NCBI RefSeq assembly: GCF_013466425.1
Contig: NZ_CP059165.1
Span: 4,774,001-4,838,000, forward strand
DNA length: 64,000 nt
Direction of reading: 5' to 3'
Source: Mycobacterium vicinigordonae
GTDB lineage: Bacteria > Actinomycetota > Actinomycetes > Mycobacteriales > Mycobacteriaceae
Positions 29,749-39,125 of the stretch are shown piece after piece (position 1 is the first letter of the stretch; every line of letters starts with the position of its first letter). A program made the position numbers and the translations under genes. The notes under the pieces are model-generated. The model made no database searches. It saw only the letters and a program-made list of their open reading frames with translations, and was not told where the DNA came from.

Positions 29749-31542
29749 TCAGCCCTGCGGCCGCTTCCCCGCCGCTACCTCGCCGGGATATTCGTCGTAG
29801 AACGGCACATAACCGTCTTTGCGCCCAGCCAGCACGTAGATCGGGTCGTCAATCTGCGGACCGTAGCCCTGCTTGCGCAACTCCACTTTGCGGCTCTTGA
29901 ACGTAGACGTGTGCTCCAGCGACTTCACTACCCGCACGAACAGCGGCAGCGCATAGGAAGGCAGCTGGTCGTAGACGGCACGTGCCAGGGCGCTGCCGTC
30001 GAACTCCGCGCCTTCTCGTAGCTTGATCGCCGCCATACCGGCTCGGCCGCCTGTGTCGGGTACCTCCACCCCGAAGACGGTGCATTCCTCGACTTGCGGG
30101 TCGGACGACACCGCGCCCTCGACCTGCGTCGTGGCCACGTTCTCACCCTTCCAGCGGAACGTGTCGCCAAGCCGGTCGACGAACGCGGCGTGGAACAGGC
30201 CCTGCGGGTTCATCACATCACCCGTGTTGAACCAGGTGTCACCCTCCTTGAAGGCGTTGCGCACCAGTTTCTTCTCGGTCGCCGATTTGTCGGTGTAGCC
30301 GTCGAACGGCTGCAGCCGGTTCACCGGGCTCAGCAGCAGGCCCGGTTCCCCGGCGGGCACGCGTCGCACCCGGCCGGCGTGGTCGCGCACCGGTTCGCCG
30401 GTGTCGGGGTCGTATTCGACGTAGGCCAGCGGCATCGGCGAGATACCGGTGCTGCGCGGCACATTGAACACGTTGATGAATGCGGTGGTGCCCTCGCTGG
30501 CGGCGTAAAACTCGCAGACCCGCGGGATCCCGAAGCGGTCGGTGAATTCGTCCCAGATCTCCGGACGCAGCCCGTTGCCCGCGATCACGCGCACGTCGTG
30601 CGCCCGGTCTGTCGGCTTGGCCGGCTGGTTGAGCAGATAGCGGCAGAGCTCACCGATGTAGATGAAGGCGGTGGCCTCGGCGGCGATCACCTCGTCCCAG
30701 AACCGCGACGCCGAGAACGACTTGCCCAGCGCCAGCGTCGCCCCGCTGTTGATCACCGATGACACCGCAACCGTCAGCGCGTTGTTGTGATAAAGCGGCA
30801 GGCAGCTGTACAGGGTGTCGGAGGACTTCAGTCGCAGTCCCAGCCCACCGAACGCACCCAGCGCCTTCAGCCACCTGTAGTGCGTCATTACGCTGGCCTT
30901 CGGGTAGCCGGTGGTGCCCGAGGTGAAGATGTAGAACGCGGTGTCCTTGGCGCGCACCGCCGACGCCGACGCCGGGTTAGTGGCGGGTGCGGTGGTGGCG
31001 AACCGCTCCAGATCCTCGATGGTCAGCACTTCGCCGGCCTGCGAACCTGCCGCGGCGCCGGAGTCGCTGATGGCACTGACCAGATCGGACTCGGCAATGA
31101 GCACCTTGCAGTTCAGCAGGCCCAAACTGTGCGCGAGCACGTCGCCGCGCTGGTGGTAGTTGATCATCCCGGCGATCGCACCGCACTTGACCACCGCCAG
31201 CATCGTGAGCACGGCGTTGGGCGAGTTGCGCAGCATGACGCCGACGACGTCGCCGGGTCCTACCCCGCGGGCGGCCAAGACGGCGGCGTACCGGTTGGCG
31301 GTCGCGTTGGCTTCCCGGTAGGTCAGCTGCCGGTCCGCGAACTTCAGGAAGACCCGGTCGGCGTAGCGCGCAGCGCGGTCTTGAAATACCGAACCGATCG
31401 ACGTCTTGGAACTCGGCCGGGCCAGCAGACCGGTCTGCAGGCCGCGCACGATCGACGGCGCATCGGCGACCAGGCCGGGCACGCGGACGGCGAGGTCGGT
31501 GAGTTTGATCCGTGCGCGAGCGCCGCCGTCGTGGTCAGCCAC
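29749..31542 (-). CDS. fadD6: Fatty-acyl-CoA synthetase/transporter FadD6
   Basis: FadD6 is an ATP-dependent acyl-activating enzyme of the very-long-chain/FATP type. The GTG at 31542 gives 597 residues, exactly the M. tuberculosis length, while the longer frame reads into the upstream gene. The AMP-binding motif FYIFTSGTTGYPKASVMTH lies near residues 210-228, with the YAASEGTTAF and FNTGDVM motifs further on. FATP-type C-terminal motifs (GDTFRWKGENVATTQVE) are intact. It is followed by folP2 after 118 bp and preceded by the LOG gene after 38 bp. Confidence 0.95.
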   Translation of the reverse strand: MADHDGGARARIKLTDLAVRVPGLVADAPSIVRGLQTGLLARPSSKTSIGSVFQDRAARYADRVFLKFADRQLTYREANATANRYAAVLAARGVGPGDVVGVMLRNSPNAVLTMLAVVKCGAIAGMINYHQRGDVLAHSLGLLNCKVLIAESDLVSAISDSGAAAGSQAGEVLTIEDLERFATTAPATNPASASAVRAKDTAFYIFTSGTTGYPKASVMTHYRWLKALGAFGGLGLRLKSSDTLYSCLPLYHNNALTVAVSSVINSGATLALGKSFSASRFWDEVIAAEATAFIYIGELCRYLLNQPAKPTDRAHDVRVIAGNGLRPEIWDEFTDRFGIPRVCEFYAASEGTTAFINVFNVPRSTGISPMPLAYVEYDPDTGEPVRDHAGRVRRVPAGEPGLLLSPVNRLQPFDGYTDKSATEKKLVRNAFKEGDTWFNTGDVMNPQGLFHAAFVDRLGDTFRWKGENVATTQVEGAVSSDPQVEECTVFGVEVPDTGGRAGMAAIKLREGAEFDGSALARAVYDQLPSYALPLFVRVVKSLEHTSTFKSRKVELRKQGYGPQIDDPIYVLAGRKDGYVPFYDEYPGEVAAGKRPQG

Positions 31543-31580
31543 GTAGTCCCTCGATTCCGTTGCACGGCGCGCTGCACCGC

Positions 31581-32132
31581 TTAGCCGGGGGCGCACGCCT
31601 GTAGCGCCTCGCTGACCTTATCGACCACCACCAGACGATCGACCGCGGCCTGGGAGATGTAGCCGCTATCGAGCAACTGGTAGATCCAGGCCCGCACAGG
31701 TTCGTAGTGCCCCCACGGATCCAGTATCACGATGGGTTTGTCGTGCACGCCGAGATATCCCTCGGTCCAGGCGCTCAGCAGCTCGTCCAGGGTGCCGATG
31801 CCGCCCGGCAGCGCGATGAAGGCGTCGGCGCGGTGCTCCATGACCTGCTTGCGCTCGCGCAAGGTGTCGGTGACGATCAGCTCGTCGGCCTGCCGATCGG
31901 CGAGTTCGCGGTCCAGCAGCATCGTCGGGATCACTCCCACGGTCCAGCCACCGGCTTCGCGCGCCGCCTCGGCGATGGCACCCATCGCCGACACGTTGCC
32001 GCCGCCCCACACCAGGGTCCAGCCGCGTTCGGCTATCGCCCTTCCGACCGCGGCGGCGAGTTCGAGCAGTTCGGGGTCTGTCGGCGTGGCGGCGCAGTAC
32101 ACGGCCACCGCCCGCTGGTCCGTCGGGGGCAT
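31581..32132 (-). CDS. LOG-family phosphoribohydrolase (Rv1205 type)
   Basis: This 183-residue cytokinin riboside 5'-monophosphate phosphoribohydrolase (LOG family) releases the free N6-modified adenine base from its nucleotide. The nucleotide-binding signature GGGNVSAMG lies near residues 44-52. The catalytic LPGGIGTLDELL is near 108-119, with the preceding RKQVMEHRADAF segment. M. tuberculosis Rv1205 has this activity and its build-up sensitises the bacterium to nitric oxide. The ATG at 32132 has a -10-like box six bases upstream. Confidence 0.94.
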   Translation of the reverse strand: MPPTDQRAVAVYCAATPTDPELLELAAAVGRAIAERGWTLVWGGGNVSAMGAIAEAAREAGGWTVGVIPTMLLDRELADRQADELIVTDTLRERKQVMEHRADAFIALPGGIGTLDELLSAWTEGYLGVHDKPIVILDPWGHYEPVRAWIYQLLDSGYISQAAVDRLVVVDKVSEALQACAPG

Positions 32133-32138
32133 ACCCGA

Positions 32139-32144
32139 AACCTA
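32139..32144 (-). promoter_or_regulatory. Putative -10 box for leaderless LOG gene
   Basis: Minus-strand TAGGTT lies 6 nt before the ATG at 32132, the spacing of a leaderless transcript. Confidence 0.48.
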
Positions 32145-32182
32145 AACCACACCTGAGCATCCCGCGCAGCCACCGCTGGCCA

Positions 32183-32188
32183 TAGAGT
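32183..32188 (+). promoter_or_regulatory. Putative -10 box for the leaderless STAND ATPase gene
   Basis: TAGAGT lies 6 nt before the GTG at 32195. It is divergent from the LOG promoter, with the two -10 boxes about 40 bp apart. Confidence 0.48.
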
Positions 32189-32194
32189 CAATCC

Positions 32195-34315
32195 GTGCCG
32201 ATTCGCTGGAACGTCCCCCAACACACGGCGGCGTTGGAGCGGTTGGATGTCGCGCTGAATCAGTCGGGTGGCGCGGTGGTGCTCGGGCCTGATGGAGTTG
32301 GCAAGTCGACGCTGGCCCGGTTGGCGGCCGAACAGTATGTCCGCGAGCACCCCGGCACGCTGACTCGGTGGGTAGTCGGTACTCCGACGGAGCAGGTGGT
32401 GCCGTTCGGAGCGTTCGGGCACCTGATCGAGGTCGCCGAGATTGGCAAGCCCGCAGCACTGTTGCGAACCGCGCGAATGTCGTTGACCCGCGTCGCCCAA
32501 CAGGGCGACCTGTTGCTCATCGTCGACGAGGCTCACGACCTGGACATCCTGTCAGCCACGCTGGTCTACCAGATGGCCCGCACCGGAGCCGCCCACATGC
32601 TGGTCACCGCGCGCGCCGATGCGGCCGGGCAGGCTATCGCGGCCTTATGGACCGACGGCCTGCTGGACCGCATCGAGATCGAGCCGCCGGCCGGGGCGAC
32701 CACGGCGGCGCAGGTCGACGAGTTCCTGGCCGAGTTGCCGCCGCCCGCGCGGGCGGTGCTGGACTATCTGGCGCTCGCCGAGCCGCTTACGGTGGCTGAC
32801 CTCACCGAGCTGGCCGGCGAAGGCGCGGTCGATCAGGCCGAGGAGCTGGGAGCGGCCGAGACCCGGGTGCGCAACGACGACGAGCCGGTGGTGTACACCG
32901 CGCACCCGCTGTTCGCCGAACGCGCGCGGGCGGCCCTCGGGGACGACGGCGCCCGACGCCGACGCACCGAGTTGGTCGAGCTGCTTTCCCGGCATCCCGG
33001 TGAACATCCCAGTGATCGGCTGCGACTGGCGTCGCTGGCGCTGGACAGCGACGCGTTGCAACCGGCCGATGAGGTCGCTGCCGCGGCGCAGCAGGCGCTG
33101 CGGCTCGGTGACTTGTCGCTTGCGCAGCGGCTGGCGCGCGCAGCGCTGGACCGTTCCGGTGCTCTGGAGCCCCGTCTGGTGCTGGGTCAAGCACTCGGTT
33201 GGCAGGGACGCGGCCGCGAGGCGGGGCAGATATTCGCGGCGGTGGATCCGAGGGGTTTGTCGGAGGCTGAGCTGATCGGCTGGGCGGTGCCACGGGCTGC
33301 CAACCAGTTCTGGATGCTGGGCGAGCCGGAGAAGGCGACAGCGTTTTTGCAGACCACTCGCTCCCGGGTTGAAGAACCGGTGGCGCAGACCGTGCTCGAC
33401 GGCCTCACCGCCACGTTCGCGATGAACTCCGGCAACCTGCAGCGGGCCATCGCGTTGTCCACCGAGGTGTTGTCGGCGTCATCGGCCAGCGACACAGCGG
33501 TGGCGTGGGCAGCCAGCGCAGCCGCGTTGTCGTCGGCGCGAATGGGCCGCTTCGACGATGTGGAGCGACTGGCCGAAAAGGCCTCAGCTGCAGAGCATCC
33601 CGGGCTGTTGCGATTTACGGTCGGGTTGGGTCAGATTACGTCGCTGGTGATGGCGGGCCGGATCCAGCAGGCTGCGGTGCTGGCCCAGGAGTTCACCGAT
33701 TTCGCCGAGTTGCAGCAGCCCGGGCGGGCCATCGGCGAGGTGCTGCTTGCCTATGTCTTAAATGTTAAGGGCGAATTCGCAACTGCGGCAGCATTGTTGG
33801 AACCCGCAGCTGCCGAGCTGGAACGCACCGGCTATTCGTGGGGTCCGCTGTCGTTGATGTTGTTGGCGACGGCCATCGCGCGGCAGGGGGACATTCCCGG
33901 CTCGGCAAAAGCGTTGCGGCGAGCGGAGACTCGGCATGGGACCAAGTCGGCGTTGTTCGCGCCGGAGCTTGGCATGGCGCGGGCCTGGACAAGGCTGACT
34001 GCGCGGGATGCGGCTGGCGCCGTGGCGGCGGCGCGGGATGCGGCGCGAATGGCCGAGCGCGCCGGGCAATCGGCGGTGGCGGTGCTGGCCTGGCACGACG
34101 CCGTGCGACTCGGCGAAGTGCGAGCGGTGGATCCGTTGAGTCGCCTGACCGCCGAAATCGATTGCCCGGTAGGGCATCTTGCACTTCGGCATGCTCGGGC
34201 GCTGGCCGCTCGCGATGCGGCGGGGTTGACGGCGGTGGCCGAAGAGCTGGCAGCGGCCGGCATGGGCGCGGCAGCTGCCGACGCCACCGCGCAAAGCCGC
34301 GGCCGCGGGGTCTGA
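32195..34315 (+). CDS. STAND/LuxR-like ATPase lacking a DNA-binding domain (Rv1204c type)
   Basis: This 706-residue protein starts with an AAA/STAND-type ATPase: Walker A GPDGVGKS at residues 31-38 and Walker B LLLIVDEAHD near 107-116. Helical, TPR-like repeats run from about 260 to 690. The arrangement is that of large LuxR (LAL) regulators, but the protein ends at RGRGV without the C-terminal LuxR helix-turn-helix. It may act as a signalling ATPase or as a partner of a separate DNA-binding protein. It stops 13 bp before the convergent dapE stop, leaving no room for a missing domain. Confidence 0.85.
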   Translation: MPIRWNVPQHTAALERLDVALNQSGGAVVLGPDGVGKSTLARLAAEQYVREHPGTLTRWVVGTPTEQVVPFGAFGHLIEVAEIGKPAALLRTARMSLTRVAQQGDLLLIVDEAHDLDILSATLVYQMARTGAAHMLVTARADAAGQAIAALWTDGLLDRIEIEPPAGATTAAQVDEFLAELPPPARAVLDYLALAEPLTVADLTELAGEGAVDQAEELGAAETRVRNDDEPVVYTAHPLFAERARAALGDDGARRRRTELVELLSRHPGEHPSDRLRLASLALDSDALQPADEVAAAAQQALRLGDLSLAQRLARAALDRSGALEPRLVLGQALGWQGRGREAGQIFAAVDPRGLSEAELIGWAVPRAANQFWMLGEPEKATAFLQTTRSRVEEPVAQTVLDGLTATFAMNSGNLQRAIALSTEVLSASSASDTAVAWAASAAALSSARMGRFDDVERLAEKASAAEHPGLLRFTVGLGQITSLVMAGRIQQAAVLAQEFTDFAELQQPGRAIGEVLLAYVLNVKGEFATAAALLEPAAAELERTGYSWGPLSLMLLATAIARQGDIPGSAKALRRAETRHGTKSALFAPELGMARAWTRLTARDAAGAVAAARDAARMAERAGQSAVAVLAWHDAVRLGEVRAVDPLSRLTAEIDCPVGHLALRHARALAARDAAGLTAVAEELAAAGMGAAAADATAQSRGRGV

Positions 34316-34328
34316 CAACCCTGCCGCG

Positions 34329-35393
34329 CTACCGGCTCAAATAACCGCGCAGCAGCTCCGCCGCTGCGCTAATGCGCTCGACCGAGACCCGCTCGTCGCT
34401 GGTATGCGCCAAATTTGGATCACCCGGTCCGTAGTTCAGCGCGGGGATGCCGCGGGCAGCGAACCGCGACACGTCGGTCCAGCCGTACTTGGCCCGTACT
34501 TGTCCCCCGGCCGCCGCCACCAGCTTCGCGGCCGCCGGCGCTGTCAAACCGGGCAACGCGCCCGCGGCGGAGTCGGTCAACGCGATGCCGACGTCGAGCC
34601 CGTCGAGCACCTCGTGAACGTGCGCGAGGGCGGCGTCCACCGAGCGGTCGGGGGCGAAGCGGAAGTTGACCGTCACCGAAGCCGCGTCGGGGATCACGTT
34701 GCCGGCGATCCCGCCGTCGATCCGCACCGCGGACAATCCTTCCCGGTACACACATCCGTCGATGTCTACGCTGCGCGCCCGATAGCCGGCGAGTCGGTCC
34801 AACACCGCGCCGAGTTTGTGGATTGCATTGTCGCCCAACCACGACCGTGCCGAGTGAGCGCGGGTTCCCTTGGCGCTGACCACGACTCGCAAGGTGCCCT
34901 GGCAACCCGCCTCGACGAAGCCGCCGGTGGGCTCGCCCAAGATAGCCACATCCGCCGTCAGCCAGTCCGGCAGCTCCCGCTCCAGGCGGCCCAAACCGTT
35001 TGCTGCCGAATCGATTTCCTCGCAGTCGTACATCACCAGAGTGAGGTCGTGGACCGGATCAGCGACGGTCGCGGCCAGGTGCAAGAAGACCGCGTCACCG
35101 GACTTCATGTCGGAAGTTCCGCAACCGTACAATTCACCGCCGACACGACGGCTGGGCAGGTTGTCTGCCGCCGGGACCGTGTCCAAGTGGCCGGCCAGCA
35201 GCACCCGCGACGGCCGGCCCAGCGTCGTGCGGGCTAGCACCGCGTTGCCGTTGCGGACGATATCGAAGCCCGACGTCTGGGCGCGCAGGGCCGCCTCGAC
35301 CTCTTCGACGATGCGCGCCTCATGCCGCGACTCGCTGGGGATGTCGACCAGCGCCGCGGTCAGCGCAACGGGATCGCCACGAAGGTCCAACAC
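34329..35393 (-). CDS. dapE: Succinyl-diaminopimelate desuccinylase DapE
   Basis: DapE releases succinate and LL-diaminopimelate in the lysine/peptidoglycan pathway. It has 354 residues, the M. tuberculosis length. The M20 metallopeptidase fold has zinc ligands in [10 protein letters not shown] and [10 protein letters not shown], the catalytic CEEIDS and a further ligand in ILGEPTGG. The dimerisation domain covers about 170-280. The start is a GTG at 35393. It is divergent from dapD, two steps earlier in the pathway, and a large inverted repeat fills the space between them. Confidence 0.95.
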   Translation of the reverse strand: MLDLRGDPVALTAALVDIPSESRHEARIVEEVEAALRAQTSGFDIVRNGNAVLARTTLGRPSRVLLAGHLDTVPAADNLPSRRVGGELYGCGTSDMKSGDAVFLHLAATVADPVHDLTLVMYDCEEIDSAANGLGRLERELPDWLTADVAILGEPTGGFVEAGCQGTLRVVVSAKGTRAHSARSWLGDNAIHKLGAVLDRLAGYRARSVDIDGCVYREGLSAVRIDGGIAGNVIPDAASVTVNFRFAPDRSVDAALAHVHEVLDGLDVGIALTDSAAGALPGLTAPAAAKLVAAAGGQVRAKYGWTDVSRFAARGIPALNYGPGDPNLAHTSDERVSVERISAAAELLRGYLSR

Positions 35394-35404
35394 GCCCCCA
35401 GTAT

Positions 35405-35466
35405 GCCGAGCAGACGCAAACGCACCTTAGCGGGCGGCGCGTCGGGTGCTTTTGTGTCTGCTCGGC
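35405..35466. repeat. Long imperfect palindrome between dapE and dapD
   Basis: A 22-base arm at 35405-35426 (GCCGAGCAGACGCAAACG and four more bases) is the inverted complement, with two mismatches, of 35445-35466. The loop is 18 bases. The arms could form a strong hairpin on either strand. They fill most of the 85-bp divergent promoter space. The core GAGCAGACGCAAA resembles intergenic palindromes I remember as recurrent in mycobacterial genomes, so this may be a REP-like element. Confidence 0.8.
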
Positions 35467-35478
35467 GGGGAAAGTAAA

Positions 35479-36441
35479 TTGACCGCCGTGACTGGAGCTG
35501 CAGGCATTGGCCTGGCGACGCTGGCTTCCGACGGAGCTGTCTTGGACACCTGGTTTCCGGCGCCGGAACTCACCGAATCGGGCGAGTCCCGCACGTCTGC
35601 CACGTCGCGACTGGCGCTCTCGGACGTGCCTGCCGAGCTGGCCGCTTTGGTCGGCCGCGACGACGATCGCCGCACCGAGACCATCGCCGTACGCACCGTG
35701 ATCGGGTCGCTGGACGACCAGGCCGCCGACGCGTACGACGCCTACCTGCGGTTGCATCTGCTCTCGCACCGCCTGGTCGCGCCGCACGGGCTGAACGCCG
35801 GCGGCTTGTTCGGAGTATTGACCAACGTGGTCTGGACCAATCGGGGCCCCTGCGCGGTCGACGGCTTCGAAGCAGTGCGGGCGCGGCTGCGCCGGCACGG
35901 GGCGGTGGCGGTGTACGGCGTTGACAAATTCCCCCGGATGGTCGACTACGTGCTGCCCACGGGCGTGCGCATCGCCGACGCCGACCGGGTGCGCCTGGGC
36001 GCCCACTTAGCGCCGGGTACCACGGTGATGCACGAAGGCTTCGTCAACTTCAACGCCGGCACCCTGGGCGCATCCATGGTCGAGGGCCGCATTTCGGCGG
36101 GTGTGGTGGTGGGCGACGGCTCCGACGTCGGCGGTGGCGCCTCGATCATGGGCACCCTGTCCGGCGGCGGCGAGCAAGTGATCTCGATCGGCAAACGCTG
36201 CCTACTGGGCGCCAACGCGGGACTGGGCATCTCGCTGGGCGACGACTGCGTCGTGGAGGCCGGGCTGTATGTCACCGCGGGCACCAAGGTGAGCACGCCC
36301 GACGGCAAGACGCTCAAAGCCGCCGAGCTGTCCGGCGGCAACAACCTGCTGTTCCGCCGCAATTCGCTGAGCGGCGCGGTCGAGGTGGTGCCGCGAGGCG
36401 GTCAGGGCATCGCGCTCAACGAGGACCTGCACGCCAACTGA
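35479..36441 (+). CDS. dapD: Tetrahydrodipicolinate N-succinyltransferase DapD
   Basis: DapD transfers succinyl from succinyl-CoA to tetrahydrodipicolinate in the lysine/diaminopimelate pathway. I place the start at a TTG at 35479, preceded by GGGGAAAG, giving 320 residues; the first residues ([11 protein letters not shown]) align with the M. tuberculosis start ([11 protein letters not shown]). A GTG at 35488 is the alternative. The C-terminal half is a left-handed beta-helix ([36 protein letters not shown]) that forms the trimer. Its last 26 bp overlap the end of the convergent transporter gene. Confidence 0.95.
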   Translation: MTAVTGAAGIGLATLASDGAVLDTWFPAPELTESGESRTSATSRLALSDVPAELAALVGRDDDRRTETIAVRTVIGSLDDQAADAYDAYLRLHLLSHRLVAPHGLNAGGLFGVLTNVVWTNRGPCAVDGFEAVRARLRRHGAVAVYGVDKFPRMVDYVLPTGVRIADADRVRLGAHLAPGTTVMHEGFVNFNAGTLGASMVEGRISAGVVVGDGSDVGGGASIMGTLSGGGEQVISIGKRCLLGANAGLGISLGDDCVVEAGLYVTAGTKVSTPDGKTLKAAELSGGNNLLFRRNSLSGAVEVVPRGGQGIALNEDLHAN

Positions 36442-37762
36442 TCATCGTTCCGTTCGTTTCGGGCAGCAGATAGGTGCATACCAGGCTGGTAGCAACCAAT
36501 CCCGCCAGCAACACTCCCACCGACCAACTGCCGTAGCTGCCGATCAGCGTGCCGGCAATCAACGGCGGCACCGCGCCTCCGGCGATACCACCGAGGTTCA
36601 CCGCCAGCGCCGACCCCGTGTAGCGGTACCGGGTGTCGAACAATTCCGGGATGAACGATGCGGTGGGCCCCGAGCCGATTCCGACCAGGGCGTAAATGCC
36701 GATGATTGCAACGGCATAGCCAACCGGACTGCCGGTGCCGATCAGCGGCATCACCAATACCGACCACGGTAAACAGGCGCTAAAGCCGATGAGCATCAGG
36801 CGGCGCCGACCGAACCGGTCGCACAACGTGGCCGAGGTCGCGACGGACGCGATGCTGACCAGCCCGCCGAGCACTCCAACGGACAGGATGAAGACCCGAG
36901 AAAACCCCAGGTGGTTGTGCGTATATCCGGGCAGGAAAGTGCTGGCCATGTACACCAGTGCGAACGGCGTCAGCACGCTGCCGGCCGCCAGTAACACCTC
37001 GCGGCGCTGCAGGCGCAGCACCTCCGAGACCGGCGCGTCGGGCACCAGGTTGCGGGCCTTCTCCGCGGCGAAGACCGGTGTTTCCTCAATATTGAGCCGC
37101 ACGTAGAGCGCGATCACGATCAGCACGGCGCTGATCAGGAACGGAACCCGCCATCCCCAATCCAAAAATTCCCGACTGTTCTCGCCGATCGTAAAGCTGA
37201 CGCCGAGGAAAGTGATACCGGCGATGACGGTCGCCGTACCCCCGCCGATCAGGGTGAACATGCCGTATCGGCCGCGCTTTGCCGGTGGCGCGGACTCCAC
37301 GCTGAGTAGAGCCGATCCGGCCCATTCGCCGCCTACCGCGAAACCCTGTAGCAGGCGCAGACCGGTCAGCATCAGCGGCGCCAACATGCCGACATCGGCC
37401 GGAGTGGGCACCAGCCCCACCGACACCGTCGAGAAGGCCATGATCAGCAAGGTGGCGATCAAGGTTTTCTTGCGGCCCAACCGGTCGCCGTAGTACCCGA
37501 ACACGGCCGCTCCCAGCGGTCGCGACAGGAACGCCGCGGCGAACGTGCCCATTGAGGCGATGGTGGCCACGGTCGGATTCAGGTGCGGAAAGAACACCAC
37601 CGGGAACACCAGTGCGGCCGCCGTGCCGTAAATGAGGAAGTCGTAGAACTCAATCGCCGAGCCGACGTAGCAGGCCAGCGCTACCCGCGCCATCGAAGTG
37701 GTGCGGGCCGCGTCCGCCACGGTGACCACGGCGGCGCCGCGTCCATCGTTGCGTCGATTCAC
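36416..37762 (-). CDS. MFS transporter of the metabolite:H+ symporter type (Rv1200 type)
   Basis: This major-facilitator protein has twelve predicted helices and the MHS-family hallmarks IEFYDF at the first helix, [11 protein letters not shown] after helix 2 and [15 protein letters not shown] in helix 4. It probably imports an organic acid or osmolyte by proton symport. The GTG at 37762 gives 448 residues; an ATG at 37693 would give 425 and also fits. Neither has a convincing ribosome-binding site. The C-terminus is short ([14 protein letters not shown]) because the gene runs into the end of dapD on the other strand. Confidence 0.9.
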   Translation of the reverse strand: MNRRNDGRGAAVVTVADAARTTSMARVALACYVGSAIEFYDFLIYGTAAALVFPVVFFPHLNPTVATIASMGTFAAAFLSRPLGAAVFGYYGDRLGRKKTLIATLLIMAFSTVSVGLVPTPADVGMLAPLMLTGLRLLQGFAVGGEWAGSALLSVESAPPAKRGRYGMFTLIGGGTATVIAGITFLGVSFTIGENSREFLDWGWRVPFLISAVLIVIALYVRLNIEETPVFAAEKARNLVPDAPVSEVLRLQRREVLLAAGSVLTPFALVYMASTFLPGYTHNHLGFSRVFILSVGVLGGLVSIASVATSATLCDRFGRRRLMLIGFSACLPWSVLVMPLIGTGSPVGYAVAIIGIYALVGIGSGPTASFIPELFDTRYRYTGSALAVNLGGIAGGAVPPLIAGTLIGSYGSWSVGVLLAGLVATSLVCTYLLPETNGTMISWRAGPR

Positions 37763-37955
37763 GCTGACGACGGTAGGGCAACCTTTCCGATAACGCCCGT
37801 CGCTACGGCTGGCAAAATGCTGCGAGTCGCGTCACGATTCGGGCACGGCCCTCTCAAGCCGGCCAGCCCTGGCCCACCACTCCCGCGCACCGACCGTAAG
37901 AATGCTGCCAAGTTGCTGAGCATTTATTGTCTGCCGCACGCACCGCAATCGGACG

Positions 37956-38936
37956 TCAGCGTCGTCCGAATCGTTCCCGCAGCTGGGGGTCGTGCTCCCA
38001 CCACAGCGTGGACGGCGCGGTTTCGTCGGCGCGGCACGCGTCCGTTCGATCTGACGTCGCATCGTTCTCGCTCAAGTCTGTGAACTGCACGTCCAGCCGG
38101 TTGTCCAGCTGCGCGTCGATGTCAACCGCGTGCGCCTGTTCATCGCGGGACAACGCGCGCATCAGCAGCAGCAAAAACGGCCAGGCGACTAGATCGCCGA
38201 CGATCCACAGCACACCGGCCCCGATCGTCTGATCCAGACGCTGATCAGGGCCCCAGGTGCGCGCCTCGTAGTAGCTTGCCGCGATCAGGGATCCCTGCCA
38301 GATGACTAGGCCCAGCACACCGTCGGCCAACGCCTCGACGACCGTGATCACCAGCGATATCAACTGGGAGTATCTGCGCGGCACTGGGTCCGCTTGCAGG
38401 CGAGCGTAGAAATAGCCAAAGCCTATTGCTACCAGCAGGATTCGTGTCGGTGCGCCAACCCAGTCGCTGCGCAGCGCCGCCTCGTACCAGGGAGTCATAT
38501 AGAGCAGCCACGGCGCAGCCAGCATTGCCAGCGACGTGGTCAGCGGGTGGGCGAGTAGGCGTGCGATCGGGCGGGCCAACAGGCGCTCGACGCGGTCGCG
38601 CCCCACCGGACCCAGTGCCTCGCACACGACGGAGACCGGTCTGCCCAACGCCAGAAACAGTGGCACCACGTAGAGCAGCAGCAAAACCTGCAGCGCACGC
38701 ATCCAGAACAGGGAGTAGGCGTATGCGCCGACGCCGCTCAGTGTCGCCACCGCCCACAACGCCAGGCCCAGACCGAAGCACACGGCAGGTCCCGACCCCG
38801 CCGAATGCGGTCTTGCCCGCTGATAGCAACGGAAATAGCAGCCAGCCGCGGCCGCCATAACCATGACGGAGGGCACGTCCAGCTGCCCGCTCGTGACGGC
38901 TGAACTCCACGTCAGTGGACCAGGATCGATACGCAC
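37956..38936 (-). CDS. CtaG-like copper/cytochrome-oxidase assembly membrane protein
   Basis: This 326-residue membrane protein has seven predicted helices and matches the caa3-type CtaG family of cytochrome c oxidase assembly factors, which handle copper for subunit II. The N-terminus after a GTG at 38936 (IDPGPLTWSSAVTSGQ) is typical. Longer starts up to 39083 are possible but add a basic, unlikely segment. The last 60 residues are charged and variable. It is divergent from the two VWA genes. M. tuberculosis has one larger CtaG/CopD-like gene elsewhere (Rv0102), so this is an extra copy. Confidence 0.8.
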   Translation of the reverse strand: MRIDPGPLTWSSAVTSGQLDVPSVMVMAAAAGCYFRCYQRARPHSAGSGPAVCFGLGLALWAVATLSGVGAYAYSLFWMRALQVLLLLYVVPLFLALGRPVSVVCEALGPVGRDRVERLLARPIARLLAHPLTTSLAMLAAPWLLYMTPWYEAALRSDWVGAPTRILLVAIGFGYFYARLQADPVPRRYSQLISLVITVVEALADGVLGLVIWQGSLIAASYYEARTWGPDQRLDQTIGAGVLWIVGDLVAWPFLLLLMRALSRDEQAHAVDIDAQLDNRLDVQFTDLSENDATSDRTDACRADETAPSTLWWEHDPQLRERFGRR

Positions 38937-38999
38937 AATCCACGACGGTATTGCGGTTGGCAGTGCTCGACCACCCGCATGAGCGGCCCCGGCACTCAG

Positions 39000-39029
39000 T
39001 TGACGCTTGTACGATCGATTTCCTCGATA
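39000..39029 (+). promoter_or_regulatory. Possible promoter for the VWA gene pair
   Basis: TTGACG at 39000-39005 and TCGATA at 39024-39029 are separated by 18 bp. They lie about 95 bp upstream of the first VWA gene, in the gap that separates it from the divergent CtaG-like gene. The match is modest. Confidence 0.3.
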
Positions 39030-39125
39030 CCGGGGGGATACCGGGGCGGGAAAACCGTCCGGCGCTGCCGCGGCAATCGACATGGTGGAGGTTAGCCGGA
39101 TGGCCCGACAAGGCACGGACTGGTG

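Noticed and set aside
37763..37955. Small genes in the gap between the MFS and CtaG-like genes
   Set aside because: Short frames exist on both strands, but none has a ribosome-binding site or recognisable sequence; I see nothing supportable there.
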